From contig DASYBM010000009.1 in NCBI GenBank assembly GCA_036500765.1, positions 1-64,000 of the forward strand: DNA of 64,000 bases, given 5' to 3'. The translations under genes were made by a program, and so were the position numbers. This DNA is from Candidatus Sulfotelmatobacter sp. (lineage in GTDB: Bacteria; Acidobacteriota; Terriglobia; Terriglobales; Acidobacteriaceae). Positions 25,713 through 34,816 of the stretch are shown in pieces; position 1 is the first letter of the stretch, and each line of letters starts with the position of its first letter. A model generated the notes under the pieces. That model worked only from the letters and a program-made list of their open reading frames with translations. It ran no database searches and was not told the origin of the DNA.

Positions 25713-25839
25713 GCTGAAAAGTTGGACAGTCCGCAGAGGACTTGGATTATACGGCGATGCCAGTTCGATCCGATCGGTGAATCGGCTTCAAAGGCGCATT
25801 GATCCGCGCCATCCCTTCACCGTTCAGACTTTTTGCCGA

Positions 25840-26040
25840 TCATATTTCCGGATAGAGATCGAAAAAAGCTTCCAGGCTGGTGCGCAACTGCTTTTCGATC
25901 TCTTCTTTGCTGCCTTCGAGCACGTGCATCGTGACGCGGGCCTCCCGGCCGTTGGTCAGCTTCACGGGAGCCTGCCCCACCTCGGCCACATCCTCAGAGG
26001 GCAACAGCCTCATGCCATAAATCAGTGTCAAATTCGCCAT
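25840..26040 (-). CDS. Small hypothetical protein
   Basis: 66 residues, MANLTLIYGMRLLPSED, then GREARVTMHVLEGSKEEIEKQLRTSLEAFFDL. The regular alternation of strand and helix suggests a folded small domain. There is no strong ribosome site. It is divergent from the periplasmic gene at 26174. Function unknown. Confidence 0.6.
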   Translation of the reverse strand: MANLTLIYGMRLLPSEDVAEVGQAPVKLTNGREARVTMHVLEGSKEEIEKQLRTSLEAFFDLYPEI

Positions 26041-26173
26041 AGCTAATTCTAAGTCTTCCTTGCCTGCGAAGAAAAATAGTTCGCAGAGTTTGCGAAGCAG
26101 CCGTTCCGCTCAAGATGACAATCGCGACAGAGACATCCAAGCTTTTTCGATGTTTCTCGTTTAGAATTCCGCA

Positions 26174-26974
26174 GTGCGTAGAACTCTGCTTTCCGTTGCC
26201 GGCATCGGGCTTCTTTCCCTGGCTGCGCCGCAGGCTGGCGCGCAGGAGCCCGCTGCCAATCCGCCGGCCGCTCAGAATTCGACTCAGCCGCAGGTGAAAA
26301 TGAACATGCTGAACGTGTGTACGCCTTCGACCGAGGAGCAAAAAGAAATTGCGGCGGCGCTGGCTCGCGTTCCGAAGCAGCCGTTGTTTGGAATGGACTT
26401 CGAGGTTTCTCGGGGACGCTCGACGCTGACCGATATGCCCAGCTTTCTGCCCGCAGGATCGAACGCCCATGTCTCCGGCGATCCATCGGTGGCGAGTTAC
26501 GTGCGAATCCGGCGCGAGTTTTCGGTGCAGGCGCTTTTTTCCAGCGTGCAATATTCGTTCAGCAACGACGGTCAAACCATGGTGGAGACGCTGGTGCTGC
26601 ACGTGCGCGATCCCAAGGATCTGATTCAGGTTTCGCTCGAAGACAGCGCCTCGGCGGTGACCAGTTCGGAGGCGATGCTGGCGTCGAATACGCCGGCCAC
26701 TCGGGTTCGGCTGGAGCGTTTCGGCAAGTCGTCGGTGGCGCTGGCCCGATGCCAGGCCGCCGAGGGAGCTGCGGCGCCCGACCAGAGCGCTTATGAACCC
26801 TTGTTCCGCACCGCGTCGGAAGTGCTGGCGAATTATCGCGCGCTGTTGAGGGTGAAAAAAATCGTGCCCGAAGAATTGGCGAACATCAGCGGGGAATCGA
26901 AGCCGAAGACAGCTGCTCCGGCAGGCAAAGCGGCGAAACCTGCGCATGACAAGGCCTCGCAACCCAACAAATAA
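26174..26974 (+). CDS. Secreted hypothetical protein
   Basis: 266 residues from a GTG start. A signal peptide (LLSVAGIGLLSLAAPQAGA) is followed by a Pro/Gln-rich linker and a domain with NMLNVCTPSTEEQKEI, FGMDFEVSRGRSTL, VRIRREFSVQALFSSVQYSFSNDG. The C-terminal tail is Lys/Ala/Pro-rich (KTAAPAGKAAKPAHDK). It has two cysteines. No family recognised. Confidence 0.7.
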   Translation: MRRTLLSVAGIGLLSLAAPQAGAQEPAANPPAAQNSTQPQVKMNMLNVCTPSTEEQKEIAAALARVPKQPLFGMDFEVSRGRSTLTDMPSFLPAGSNAHVSGDPSVASYVRIRREFSVQALFSSVQYSFSNDGQTMVETLVLHVRDPKDLIQVSLEDSASAVTSSEAMLASNTPATRVRLERFGKSSVALARCQAAEGAAAPDQSAYEPLFRTASEVLANYRALLRVKKIVPEELANISGESKPKTAAPAGKAAKPAHDKASQPNK

Positions 26975-27058
26975 TTCGAAGGTTACGGCGCAGCTGTTAA
27001 CTGGAGCGTCTTGCATCGAAAGCTGGAGTCAACCATCTAATCGGCAACTGCAAAATTC

Positions 27059-27991
27059 ATGAGCGAAACTCGAGACGTAGTCATCATTGGGTCCGGATGC
27101 GCCGGACACACTGCCGCACTCTACACCGCGCGCGCCAATCTGAAGCCGCTGGTGGTGGAAGGCCACGAGCCGGGCGGACAACTTGCGTTGACCACGCTGG
27201 TGGAGAATTTTCCGGGATTCCCCGACGGCATCCTGGGCCCGCAACTGGTCGAGAACATGCGCAAGCAGGCGGAGCGCTTCGGCGCGGAGTACCGCATGAT
27301 GCATCTCAGCAGCGTCGACCTTAGCAAGCGGCCATTTCTTCTGCATTTGGGAGTTCATCAAGTGCACGCGCAGACTCTGATTATTGCCAGCGGCGCCTCG
27401 GCCCGTTGGTTGGGCTTGCCGCATGAGCAGCAACTGATCGGCCACGGGGTTTCGTCGTGCGCCACCTGCGATGGCTTCTTTTTCATGGGAAAAGAAATCG
27501 TGGTCGTCGGCGGCGGAGACTCCGCCATGGAAGAGGCGCTGTTTCTGACTCGCTTCGCCACCAAGGTGACAGTCATCCACCGCCGCGATGCCTTCCGCGC
27601 GTCGAAGATCATGCTTGAGCGCGCGCAGCGCCATGACAAAATTAAATTCCTGCTCGATACGGTTGTGGAAGATGTGTACGACGTTCACCACAAGGAAGTC
27701 ACGGGGTTGAAATTGCGCGACGTGAAGACGGATCGAATCTGGGACTTCCCCACCAGCGCGCTTTTTCTCGGCATCGGCCACGAGCCCAACACGAAGATGT
27801 TCGACGGCCAACTCGACACTGACGCCGATGGCTACCTGAAAACTCACAACTACGTCTTCACCCGCGTGCATGGCGTGTACGCATGCGGCGACGTGCAGGA
27901 TCGACGCTATCGCCAGGCCATCACCGCCGCGGGCAGCGGCTGCATGGCCGCCTTGGAAGTAGAGAAGTTCCTGGAAGAACATGGCAAATAG
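27059..27991 (+). CDS. trxB: Thioredoxin reductase
   Basis: 310 residues, the normal size. The FAD motif GSGCAGHTAALYTARA is near the N-terminus, the redox-active pair is CATCD (~residue 140), the NADPH motif is GGGDSAMEEALFLTRF and the closing FAD motif is YACGDVQDRRYRQAITAAGSGC. It passes electrons from NADPH to thioredoxin, which in turn serves class II ribonucleotide reductase and peroxiredoxins. The ribosome site is weak. It is a single-gene unit. Confidence 0.97.
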   Translation: MSETRDVVIIGSGCAGHTAALYTARANLKPLVVEGHEPGGQLALTTLVENFPGFPDGILGPQLVENMRKQAERFGAEYRMMHLSSVDLSKRPFLLHLGVHQVHAQTLIIASGASARWLGLPHEQQLIGHGVSSCATCDGFFFMGKEIVVVGGGDSAMEEALFLTRFATKVTVIHRRDAFRASKIMLERAQRHDKIKFLLDTVVEDVYDVHHKEVTGLKLRDVKTDRIWDFPTSALFLGIGHEPNTKMFDGQLDTDADGYLKTHNYVFTRVHGVYACGDVQDRRYRQAITAAGSGCMAALEVEKFLEEHGK

Positions 27992-28044
27992 AGATCCGGA
28001 ATGATCGCCACCGGAGGACCATTATCCTTATCCTTGACGATCGC

Positions 28045-28200
28045 CTATGCCGGTCCGTCCTCGCAAACCACCATCGTGTTTTTTTTAGTGGAATGATCGT
28101 GGCTTTCAGTTCGTCGTTCACGGCGAATCCGCATCCTGTCAGCCAATCGCGTGAGGGTCTCTAAATCCTCATTTGTGATACAAAATTCTGTGACCTTCAT
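28045..28200 (-). CDS. Possible 51-residue small protein
   Basis: An open frame beginning MKVTEFCITNEDLETLTRL, moderately protein-like, with a basic middle (RMRIRRERR) and ending VVCEDGPA. The nearest AGG lies 12 nt upstream of the ATG, a poor spacing. It sits between trxB and the proline dehydrogenase gene on the opposite strand. It could equally be chance. Confidence 0.35.
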   Translation of the reverse strand: MKVTEFCITNEDLETLTRLADRMRIRRERRTESHDHSTKKNTMVVCEDGPA

Positions 28201-28251
28201 GTACGTAACCAGCCTTTCTTCTCCAATATTTCCGGCCCTGGCAGGTCTCGC

Positions 28252-29178
28252 ATGCTAAGGGCGCTCTTCGTCGGGCTCTCTGAGAATCGTTCTCTGCGCA
28301 GTTTTGCCGAGCGTTCTGCGATTGGACGCCGCGTCTCCGGCCGCTTCGTGGCCGGCACCGCAATTGACGACGCCGTGCGCGTCACCCAGGCCGTAAACCG
28401 CGGCGGCATGAGCGTCAGCATCGACAACCTGGGCGAGAACACGACAAATCCCGAGGAAGCCCGCGAGAGCGCGCAGCTCTATCACCAGATTCTCGACGCC
28501 ATCGCGGCCAACCATCTCAATGCCAACATCAGCCTAAAGCTTACCCACATGGGATTGGACGTGGACGAGCAACTGGCGCGCGATCTGGTTGCCGGCCTGG
28601 TGGCCAAGGCGGCATCCCTGAACCCACCCGGCTTCGTCCGTGTCGATATGGAGGGTTCGCCCTACACGCAACGCACGCTGGATTTTGTTCACGAACTGCA
28701 CCGCATGCCGGGAAATCAGAATAGCGTCGGCACCGTGATCCAGTCTTATCTGAAGCGCTCCGAAAGCGATATCGAAAAGCTGCTGGCGGAGGGAATTCGC
28801 ATCCGCCTGTGCAAGGGAGCTTACAAAGAATCCGCAGACATTGCCTTCGCCAGCAAGGCCGACGTGGACGCGAACTACATCCGTCTGATGAAGATTTTAA
28901 TGAAGAGCGGCATCTATCACGGGATGGCGACGCACGACGAGAACATGATTCGCGCCGGGCAGGCCTTCGCCACGCAGGAAGAGATTTCGCGCGATGCCTT
29001 CGAGTTCCAGATGCTCTATGGCATCCGGCGCGATTTGCAACAGAAGTTAGTACGCGACGGTTGGCGTATGCGGGTGTACGTTCCCTTCGGCACCGAATGG
29101 TATCCGTATTTTATGCGCCGGTTGGGCGAGCGTCCGGCCAACGTATTTTTCATCGCGCGCAATCTGCTGCGCTCATAG
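28252..29178 (+). CDS. Proline dehydrogenase
   Basis: 308 residues, a monofunctional FAD TIM-barrel PRODH as in Deinococcus and Bacillus. Motifs: SIDNLGENTTNPEEA, NANISLKLTHMGLDVDE, VRVDMEGSPYT, VIQSYLKRSESD, RIRLCKGAYKES, MATHDE, EFQMLYGIRRDLQQ and RVYVPFGTEWYPYFMRRLGERPAN. It oxidises proline to pyrroline-5-carboxylate and passes electrons to quinone. No P5C dehydrogenase is adjacent in the window. Confidence 0.96.
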   Translation: MLRALFVGLSENRSLRSFAERSAIGRRVSGRFVAGTAIDDAVRVTQAVNRGGMSVSIDNLGENTTNPEEARESAQLYHQILDAIAANHLNANISLKLTHMGLDVDEQLARDLVAGLVAKAASLNPPGFVRVDMEGSPYTQRTLDFVHELHRMPGNQNSVGTVIQSYLKRSESDIEKLLAEGIRIRLCKGAYKESADIAFASKADVDANYIRLMKILMKSGIYHGMATHDENMIRAGQAFATQEEISRDAFEFQMLYGIRRDLQQKLVRDGWRMRVYVPFGTEWYPYFMRRLGERPANVFFIARNLLRS

Positions 29179-29259
29179 CCGGGCAGGGCGGTCAGAAGTG
29201 CCAGGCGATGGCACGTCCGGGCCAATGGCTTGCCTCACCGGCCTTAGTAGAATCAGGCT

Positions 29260-30111
29260 ATGCATTACACCGCCCCGGCAGAGCTGCTGGACATCTTTTC
29301 GGTCTTCGTTGCTCCGGATTTGGAAGATGAAAAGATTGACTTGATTCGGGCTGCGCTGTTGATCGCGCGCGGGGAATATCCCGGTCTCGACATCGAAGTC
29401 TACGCCACTCGCATTGAAAAACTGGCTCGTCGCGTCGCGGCTTTGGCTCCCGATCTACGCCCGCCACGCATCCTCGCCGCCCTCCAGCATGTGTTATTCG
29501 AAGAGCTGCGGCTGCGTGGCAATCGCGAGGACTATTACGATCCGCGCAACTCTTTCCTGAACGATGTCCTCGACCGCGGCCTGGGAATTCCGATCACGCT
29601 GTCGATCGTGTATATGGAAGTGGCGCGTCGCGTCGGGTTGCATCTTTTCGGAGTTGGCCTGCCGGGACATTTCCTGCTCAAGCGCTACAACGAAGATGGC
29701 CAGGAGATGCTGATCGATTGTTTCAACCGCGGCGACATTCTCAGCCGCCAGGATTGCCAGGGTCGTCTGGATGAAATCTACTCCGGCGGAATGACGATGC
29801 GGCCGGAGTTTCTGCGCCCCATCAGCCGGCGCCAGATTCTGACGCGGATGCTGAATAATCTAAAAACTGTGTATCTCTCCACGCGCAATTTCCGCAAAGC
29901 TCTGCCGGTTGCGGACCTTATCCTCCTTATTCACCCTCGATCGCCGGCAGAGGTGAAGCAGCGGGCGTTGTTGCGCTACAGCATGGGACTGCAGGGATTG
30001 GCGGTGGACGACCTGGAGGAATATCTGAAGCTTTCACCGCACGCGTCCGATGCCGAGGATGTTCGGCAGATGACGCTGTCGATCCGCCGCGCGCAGGCAC
30101 TAACGAACTAG
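29260..30111 (+). CDS. SirB1/transglutaminase-like protein with TPR-like tail
   Basis: 283 residues. The SirB1 (YchA) core is visible: EDYYDPRNSFLNDVLDRGLGIPITLSIVYMEVARRVGL, GVGLPGHFLLKRY, LIDCFNRGDILS. In transglutaminase folds the nucleophile is Cys; here the NSFLNDVL region occupies that position without cysteine, so catalysis is doubtful. The C-terminal ~90 residues are helical with paired motifs typical of TPRs. Role unknown; relatives are often near peptidoglycan or release-factor genes. Confidence 0.88.
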   Translation: MHYTAPAELLDIFSVFVAPDLEDEKIDLIRAALLIARGEYPGLDIEVYATRIEKLARRVAALAPDLRPPRILAALQHVLFEELRLRGNREDYYDPRNSFLNDVLDRGLGIPITLSIVYMEVARRVGLHLFGVGLPGHFLLKRYNEDGQEMLIDCFNRGDILSRQDCQGRLDEIYSGGMTMRPEFLRPISRRQILTRMLNNLKTVYLSTRNFRKALPVADLILLIHPRSPAEVKQRALLRYSMGLQGLAVDDLEEYLKLSPHASDAEDVRQMTLSIRRAQALTN

Positions 30112-30123
30112 AAAGAAAATTTT

Positions 30124-30140
30124 AGAAGTGAGAAGTGAGA
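30124..30140. repeat. Short heptamer repeat AGAAGTG
   Basis: AGAAGTG twice plus AGA, 13 nt after the SirB1-like gene stop. Same 7-bp period as arrays at 10361, 45481 and 54491. Confidence 0.5.
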
Positions 30141-30149
30141 ACCGTTTCC

Positions 30150-30743
30150 TCACCGCGGCGCCGTTTCCGGGCCGTCCGCGGGAGCGAAAGGCAGACGGCT
30201 GGCCCCGCGCAACATTTCCCGCTCCCGATCGGAAAACAGTCGCTGGAAACGCTGGGAGTTGATGACCTGCTCGCGCTGCTGCGCAGGCATCGCTGCCAGG
30301 TCACGTGCCGCGGCGGTCACCATGCGGCGGCGATCGGGAGGAAGTTGCTGAATTTGCCGCACCTGCTGTCTTTGTTCCGGGCTCAGGTGTTCCCAGGTTT
30401 CTTGACGATTGAGCATGCGCAACTGCTGTTGCGGCGGCAGGCTCGAAAAATGTTGCAGGCGCTGGCGCAGCAATTGCTGCCTTTCGGGAGACAACCGGTG
30501 GAATGCAGGATCGTTTTGCAAGGCTCGCTCCTGTTCCGCCGGCGGCATGTCTTTATAGCGTCGCAGCCAGTCGCCCCCGTGGCCCTGCACCCGTCCCGGC
30601 TGCCGCTGTGCTGCTGCCGGCGGTAACACATGTCTCTGCTGATGGAACGCGCCCTTCAGCGCCAGGCAGGGACGAGGAATGGCGAGAGCCACCGCCAGAC
30701 CGGCCGCTGCCAGCCAACCCATTCTGTATTTTCCGCGCTTCAT
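30150..30743 (-). CDS. DUF3106-domain periplasmic protein
   Basis: 197 residues from ATG 30743; a GTG 33 nt upstream is an alternative. An N-terminal signal or membrane segment (MGWLAAAGLAVALAIPRPCLAL) is followed by a helical region with repeats of the form (L/M)(P/S)xxxQxxxL: YKDMPPAEQERALQND, FHRLSPERQQLLRQRL, FSSLPPQQQLRML, HLSPEQRQQVRQI and LAAMPAQQREQVI. This fits DUF3106, reminiscent of Spy/CpxP-like periplasmic helical sensors. It is the third gene after the sigma and anti-sigma genes, with 62 nt between, so a role as a periplasmic partner of the anti-sigma factor is inferred. Confidence 0.85.
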   Translation of the reverse strand: MKRGKYRMGWLAAAGLAVALAIPRPCLALKGAFHQQRHVLPPAAAQRQPGRVQGHGGDWLRRYKDMPPAEQERALQNDPAFHRLSPERQQLLRQRLQHFSSLPPQQQLRMLNRQETWEHLSPEQRQQVRQIQQLPPDRRRMVTAAARDLAAMPAQQREQVINSQRFQRLFSDREREMLRGASRLPFAPADGPETAPR

Positions 30744-30805
30744 TTGCTCCGTCAGCGTTCCTCTCTGCTGCGCCACTCATTCGTTCATTCCAGCCCCCGA
30801 GTCGG

Positions 30806-31285
30806 TTACGGGTTCGCTACCGCATCGGGCTGCACATCCAGGTCATCCAGTACTTCGAAGTTGGAATACAAATCGTGATTCTGTTCCATGTCTTGCAAAT
30901 CACTCACGGCGGTGCCGCGCTCTGCGGGCAAGGAACTCTCCGTAGGCCCAAGCCCGTAGATTCCGCTGCGCGCGAAGTACAGCCCAATGCCTACTCCCAT
31001 AACTACGGTCAGCGCGGCCGCCAGCACCGGACGCCGGAACCACTGTAACCATCCGGCATGGGGCTCGGCCATTTCTTCCCGCAGACGGGCTTGCAGACGG
31101 GTGTCGAAATAAGCCGACGGCTCCGGCGTCTGCCAGTCATCGAGCAGCGCCATGGTGGCCCGCATGGCTTTCAATTCCTCCGCGCACGCAGCGCAACTGT
31201 CCAGATGCCGGCCCTCGTCCACGGTGGGTTCGCCGAACCCAGCCGCCACGTCGGGCATTCGTTCACGAATCTCATCGCATTTCAT
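30806..31285 (-). CDS. Zinc-binding anti-sigma factor
   Basis: 159 residues. A zinc anti-sigma motif HLDSCAAC (HxxxCxxC) lies at residues ~27-34, after an N-terminal MKCDEIRERM helix. A single membrane helix (PVLAAALTVVMGVGIGLYFA, ~90-108) places the C-terminal tail in the periplasm. It should bind the sigma factor encoded 68 nt upstream and release it on an envelope signal. The tail is acidic. Confidence 0.92.
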   Translation of the reverse strand: MKCDEIRERMPDVAAGFGEPTVDEGRHLDSCAACAEELKAMRATMALLDDWQTPEPSAYFDTRLQARLREEMAEPHAGWLQWFRRPVLAAALTVVMGVGIGLYFARSGIYGLGPTESSLPAERGTAVSDLQDMEQNHDLYSNFEVLDDLDVQPDAVANP

Positions 31286-31353
31286 AACTGCTTCCCCTTA
31301 ACTCGCTTCGCTCTTCGCCTTCTGCCTGTCGCTCACAAAAACAATGTACTTGC

Positions 31354-32130
31354 TTAAACGAATTCTTTTAACTGTTCCCGCAAAGTCTCGTATGCTCGAA
31401 AGAGCAGCGACTTCGTCGCCGACTCGCTCTTCTTCAACACATCGGCAATCTGCTTGTAATCCATCTGCTGATACTTGTGCATGATCACCGCTAGTCTCTG
31501 TTGCTCGGGCAGGGCCTCTACTTTACTTCGGATCGCCAGCATCCGCTCGCGGCGTACCATGGCTTGCTCGGCCGTCAAATGCCCGTCTGGCAGTTCGAGC
31601 GTGGCGCCGGTATCGTCGTCCGGTTCGTCCAGGCTAACCTGAACCTCGGGCCGCTCGTGCCGCGTATCGCGCGCGTGGTTGACCGCCAGATTGGTCGCAA
31701 TGCGATAAAGCCAGGTCGTAAATTTCGCGTTGGCCTCATAGCTGGCGCGCGAGCGATACACGCGCAAGAAAACCTCCTGCGCCAGATCTTCGGCCGCCGC
31801 CGAGTTACGCGCCATCCGGTACATAAAACTCACCATCGGCCGACGATACTTCTGCACCAGATAATCGAAGGCCGACTGATCGCCCGCCTTGGCCCGCAGC
31901 ATGATTTCGGCGTCGGAGGGCGATTCCGCGCCAGCCACGGCCGAGAATGCAGCCGACGACGCCGTCGCAGCAGAGATCAGCATGCCCCGGTCAAGTGCGG
32001 CGGTGCTCACACCAGTGTCAACCCCGTTGCGGCCCGAAAGTTGCGTCTCAGGTGGGATTGGAGAATGGGCAGAAGTCCCTGTAGAGGAAGGAGATACGAG
32101 TGCCCGCGGAGGTTTTGACTCAAGCGCCAT
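31354..32130 (-). CDS. ECF-type RNA polymerase sigma factor
   Basis: 258 residues. Region 2 is RAKAGDQSAFDYLVQKYRRPMVSFMYRMARN ... AEDLAQEVFLRVYRSRASYEANAKFTTWLYRIATNLAVNHAR. Region 4 is LPEQQRLAVIMHKYQQMDYKQIADVLKKSESATKSLLFRAYETLREQ, with the helix-turn-helix ending in SESATKSLL. An unusual ~70-residue Ser/Ala/Pro-rich N-terminus precedes region 2. It belongs to the RpoE-like group and is the first gene of a probable three-gene operon. Confidence 0.94.
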   Translation of the reverse strand: MALESKPPRALVSPSSTGTSAHSPIPPETQLSGRNGVDTGVSTAALDRGMLISAATASSAAFSAVAGAESPSDAEIMLRAKAGDQSAFDYLVQKYRRPMVSFMYRMARNSAAAEDLAQEVFLRVYRSRASYEANAKFTTWLYRIATNLAVNHARDTRHERPEVQVSLDEPDDDTGATLELPDGHLTAEQAMVRRERMLAIRSKVEALPEQQRLAVIMHKYQQMDYKQIADVLKKSESATKSLLFRAYETLREQLKEFV

Positions 32131-32278
32131 GCAAAAGCGAAGGTTGCGAAGGCGTTCCTCGCCACCGCAACCCTAGGCTACCACGCAAGGCCATAGCGCC
32201 GAAACTCGGAACGCGACCTCCGCCCCTCCGCAATTTGCATAATCCGCGCGCAAATGTTTGAATGAAATGACTCTCGCA

Positions 32279-32353
32279 GGGCGCTTAACTCAGCGGTAGA
32301 GTGCCATCTTCACACGGTGGAAGTCATAGGTTCGAATCCTATAGCGCCCACCA
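32279..32353 (+). tRNA. tRNA-Val (CAC anticodon)
   Basis: A 75-nt tRNA with encoded CCA. Acceptor GGGCGCT pairs with AGCGCCC. The anticodon stem CCATC/GGTGG holds loop TTCACAC, so anticodon CAC reads GUG. T loop GGTTCGAATCC is standard. One T-G pair lies in the anticodon stem. Confidence 0.95.
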
Positions 32354-32603
32354 TCTTTTTCCGCAGTCGTCGAGTCCGGCGGTCGAGGCCATCCAACTTT
32401 CGGCTCTTCTGATCATCCCCGGATTAAAACTTCAATCAACCCCAAAGCGACGCCCCATCGCAATCTGGACTCAACTCTTAATAGTGCCTTGAGCAGGAGG
32501 ATTCGTGACGGCCGCGAGTCGAATCTAAAATTGGGAAGCGTAGCTCCGCTGACTGGCCCTTCGATGCGTGGGACTTTCAATATGTGCTATGTTTCAGAAA
32601 AGA

Positions 32604-32680
<77 letters not shown>

Positions 32681-32749
32681 TATTTTTCATACCTGACGAA
32701 TCCGCCGGGCGATCGCCAGGCTTAGTCGACTCTTTGATCGCCGCGTGTT

Positions 32750-33109
32750 CTAAACCTTCGGCCCGCGGTGTTCGCACGTGGCAGTATTCAGGCACGAATC
32801 GGCCAGGCGCAGCCGCTCGACCGGCTTGCCGCCGAGAATGTGCGAATCGATAATTTCTTCGACGTCGGCTTCGGTGACGTGTCCATACCAGACAGCGTCT
32901 GGGTAAACGACGATGTTGGGGCCGTGCTCGCACTGATCGAGGCAGCCGGACTGGTTCGCACGCACTTTGCCCTTCAGACCGCGTTCAGCCAGCTTTTGTT
33001 TGAAGACCTTCTGAAGCCTGGCCTCGGCGGTGGGATCGCAGCAACCGCGGGGATGGCCCGCGGGACGCTGGTTTCCGCAAACGAAGATGTGTTTTTCGAA
33101 CTTTGCCAT
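32750..33109 (-). CDS. Thioredoxin-like [2Fe-2S] ferredoxin
   Basis: 119 residues. MAKFEKHIFVCGNQRP opens the thioredoxin-like ferredoxin fold. Candidate cluster ligands are Cys at ~11, the CC pair of HPRGCCDP at ~23-24, and the pair in SGCLDQCEHGP. This pattern matches the Aquifex-type ferredoxin found beside hydrogenase or NADH-dehydrogenase subunits. Here it is a stand-alone gene, probably an electron carrier. Confidence 0.92.
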   Translation of the reverse strand: MAKFEKHIFVCGNQRPAGHPRGCCDPTAEARLQKVFKQKLAERGLKGKVRANQSGCLDQCEHGPNIVVYPDAVWYGHVTEADVEEIIDSHILGGKPVERLRLADSCLNTATCEHRGPKV

Positions 33110-33446
33110 GGGTTATCGAGAAGGCACAGGCGGTTGCGATGGCGGGATAGCCGTGTCGCAATGGAATTTTTCGCGCAGGGCGTCAAAGTGAAATACTTTT
33201 TCCATGAAACATCTCCCCGACGAAGCAGACTCTGACTGTCATCTTACCTGAGAAGCGAAGTTCTTCCCCAAGCGTACGCCGCCGCGTTGCTATTCTCCAT
33301 CTCAACACGATAAGATAATCCGTACACATCTTCTCCGCTCTTATCCCTAGAATTTTTGGTGCAGCATTCCCCGCGGGCAAGGAGTGTGCGACCCCGGGCG
33401 CAGCGCAGGTATCCCTGCGCTTGAAATCTCGCTGACGGAGCTGGAA

Positions 33447-34772
33447 TTGAAAAAAGGCAAGACTGCCGTGATCGTAGGCGCCCAATGGGGCGATGAGGGC
33501 AAAGGGAAGATTGTCGACGTATTGTCGGAGAACTTCTCCGTCGTCGCCCGCTATGCCGGGGGACACAATGCCGGCCACACCGTCATCATCAATGGCAAGA
33601 AGTTCATTCTTCAGCTCGTGCCGTGCGGCGTGCTCCGGCCCGGCTGTCGCAGCGTAATCGGCAATGGCGTCGTGCTCGATCCCTTGGCGTTCCTGAAAGA
33701 GGCGGGCGCGCTGCGGGAGGCCGGTGTGGCAATCGATGGCCATCTTTTCGTTTCCAACCGCGCTCACGTGATTTTGCCCTACCACCGCATGATCGAACTG
33801 GCGGCGGAGAATGCGCCAGGACGCGTCAAAATTGGCACCACTTCGCGCGGCATCGGCCCCGCCTACGAAGACAAAATGGGTCGCCGCGGACTGCGCGTCG
33901 CCGATCTGCTCGACTTCCAATTGCTGAAAAAACACATCGAAGCTGCGGTGCGCGAGAAAAATATGATCGCGCACGCGCTCTTCAACACCGAACCGCTCGA
34001 TGCCGACAAGATGTACACCGAATACGCGCAGGCAGCCGAGAAGATCGCACCTTTTGTTTGCGACACCGCAGTCCTGTTGAACCAGGCGCTGAATAGCGGC
34101 GAATCGATTCTTTTTGAAGGCGCGCAGGGCACCATGCTCGACATCGATCACGGAACTTATCCTTTTGTCACATCTTCGAGCGCGACTTCCGGCGGCGCGG
34201 TGATTGGCACGGGCGTTGCGCCCAACGCCATCAATTCCGTGATCGGCATCACAAAAGCCTATTGCACTCGCGTGGGCGAGGGACCGTTCCCCACTGAGGA
34301 CAGCAGCGACGCCGGGAATGAACTGCGCAAGCGCGGTAACGAATATGGCGCGGTGACTGGACGCCCGCGACGTACGGGATGGCTCGACCTGCCACTTCTG
34401 CGCTATTCGGGCATGATCAACGGCACCTCATGGCTGGTCGTGACCAAGCTTGACGTCCTCGATCACCTCGCGGAGATTCCGGTGTGCATCGGTTACAAAA
34501 TCGATGGCAAACCCACTGCCGAAATTCCCGCGCAGGCCAGCGGCTACGAGAAAATCGAATGCGTTTACCGGAAGCTGCCGGGTTGGCAGACTGCAACCGA
34601 AGGCATCACCGACTATGAAACGTTGCCCAAGGCAGCGCGGGAATATCTGGCATTCGTCGAGAAGGAAGCGGGAGCGAAGGTCGGCATGATCTCCACCGGT
34701 CCCGATCGCGGCCATACGATTTTGCTGGATGAGTTCGTTACGGAGTTGAAGACCGCCGCAAAGAAAGCCTAG
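33447..34772 (+). CDS. purA: Adenylosuccinate synthetase
   Basis: 441 residues from TTG 33447, with GGAG 6 nt upstream. A GTG 63 nt earlier would add residues not seen in the family. Motifs: VGAQWGDEGKGKIVD with the GTP-binding P-loop, GGHNAGHT, NGVVLDP, SRGIGPAYEDKMGR, FEGAQGTMLDIDHGTYP, GVGEGPFPTE-like RVGEGPFPTE, RRTGWLDLPLLRY, TGPDRGHTI. It joins IMP and aspartate with GTP in AMP synthesis. Size matches. Confidence 0.97.
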   Translation: MKKGKTAVIVGAQWGDEGKGKIVDVLSENFSVVARYAGGHNAGHTVIINGKKFILQLVPCGVLRPGCRSVIGNGVVLDPLAFLKEAGALREAGVAIDGHLFVSNRAHVILPYHRMIELAAENAPGRVKIGTTSRGIGPAYEDKMGRRGLRVADLLDFQLLKKHIEAAVREKNMIAHALFNTEPLDADKMYTEYAQAAEKIAPFVCDTAVLLNQALNSGESILFEGAQGTMLDIDHGTYPFVTSSSATSGGAVIGTGVAPNAINSVIGITKAYCTRVGEGPFPTEDSSDAGNELRKRGNEYGAVTGRPRRTGWLDLPLLRYSGMINGTSWLVVTKLDVLDHLAEIPVCIGYKIDGKPTAEIPAQASGYEKIECVYRKLPGWQTATEGITDYETLPKAAREYLAFVEKEAGAKVGMISTGPDRGHTILLDEFVTELKTAAKKA

Positions 34773-34816
34773 AATGTGCTCCCCAGCTGACCCGCGAGCG
34801 GGGAAGGAGCGAAACG

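Noticed and set aside
27029-27982. 317-residue frame antisense to trxB
   Set aside because: The plus strand encodes a complete thioredoxin reductase; the antisense frame has no recognisable domain.
33183-34151. 322-residue frame antisense to purA
   Set aside because: Shadow of purA; also overlaps the gap before it.
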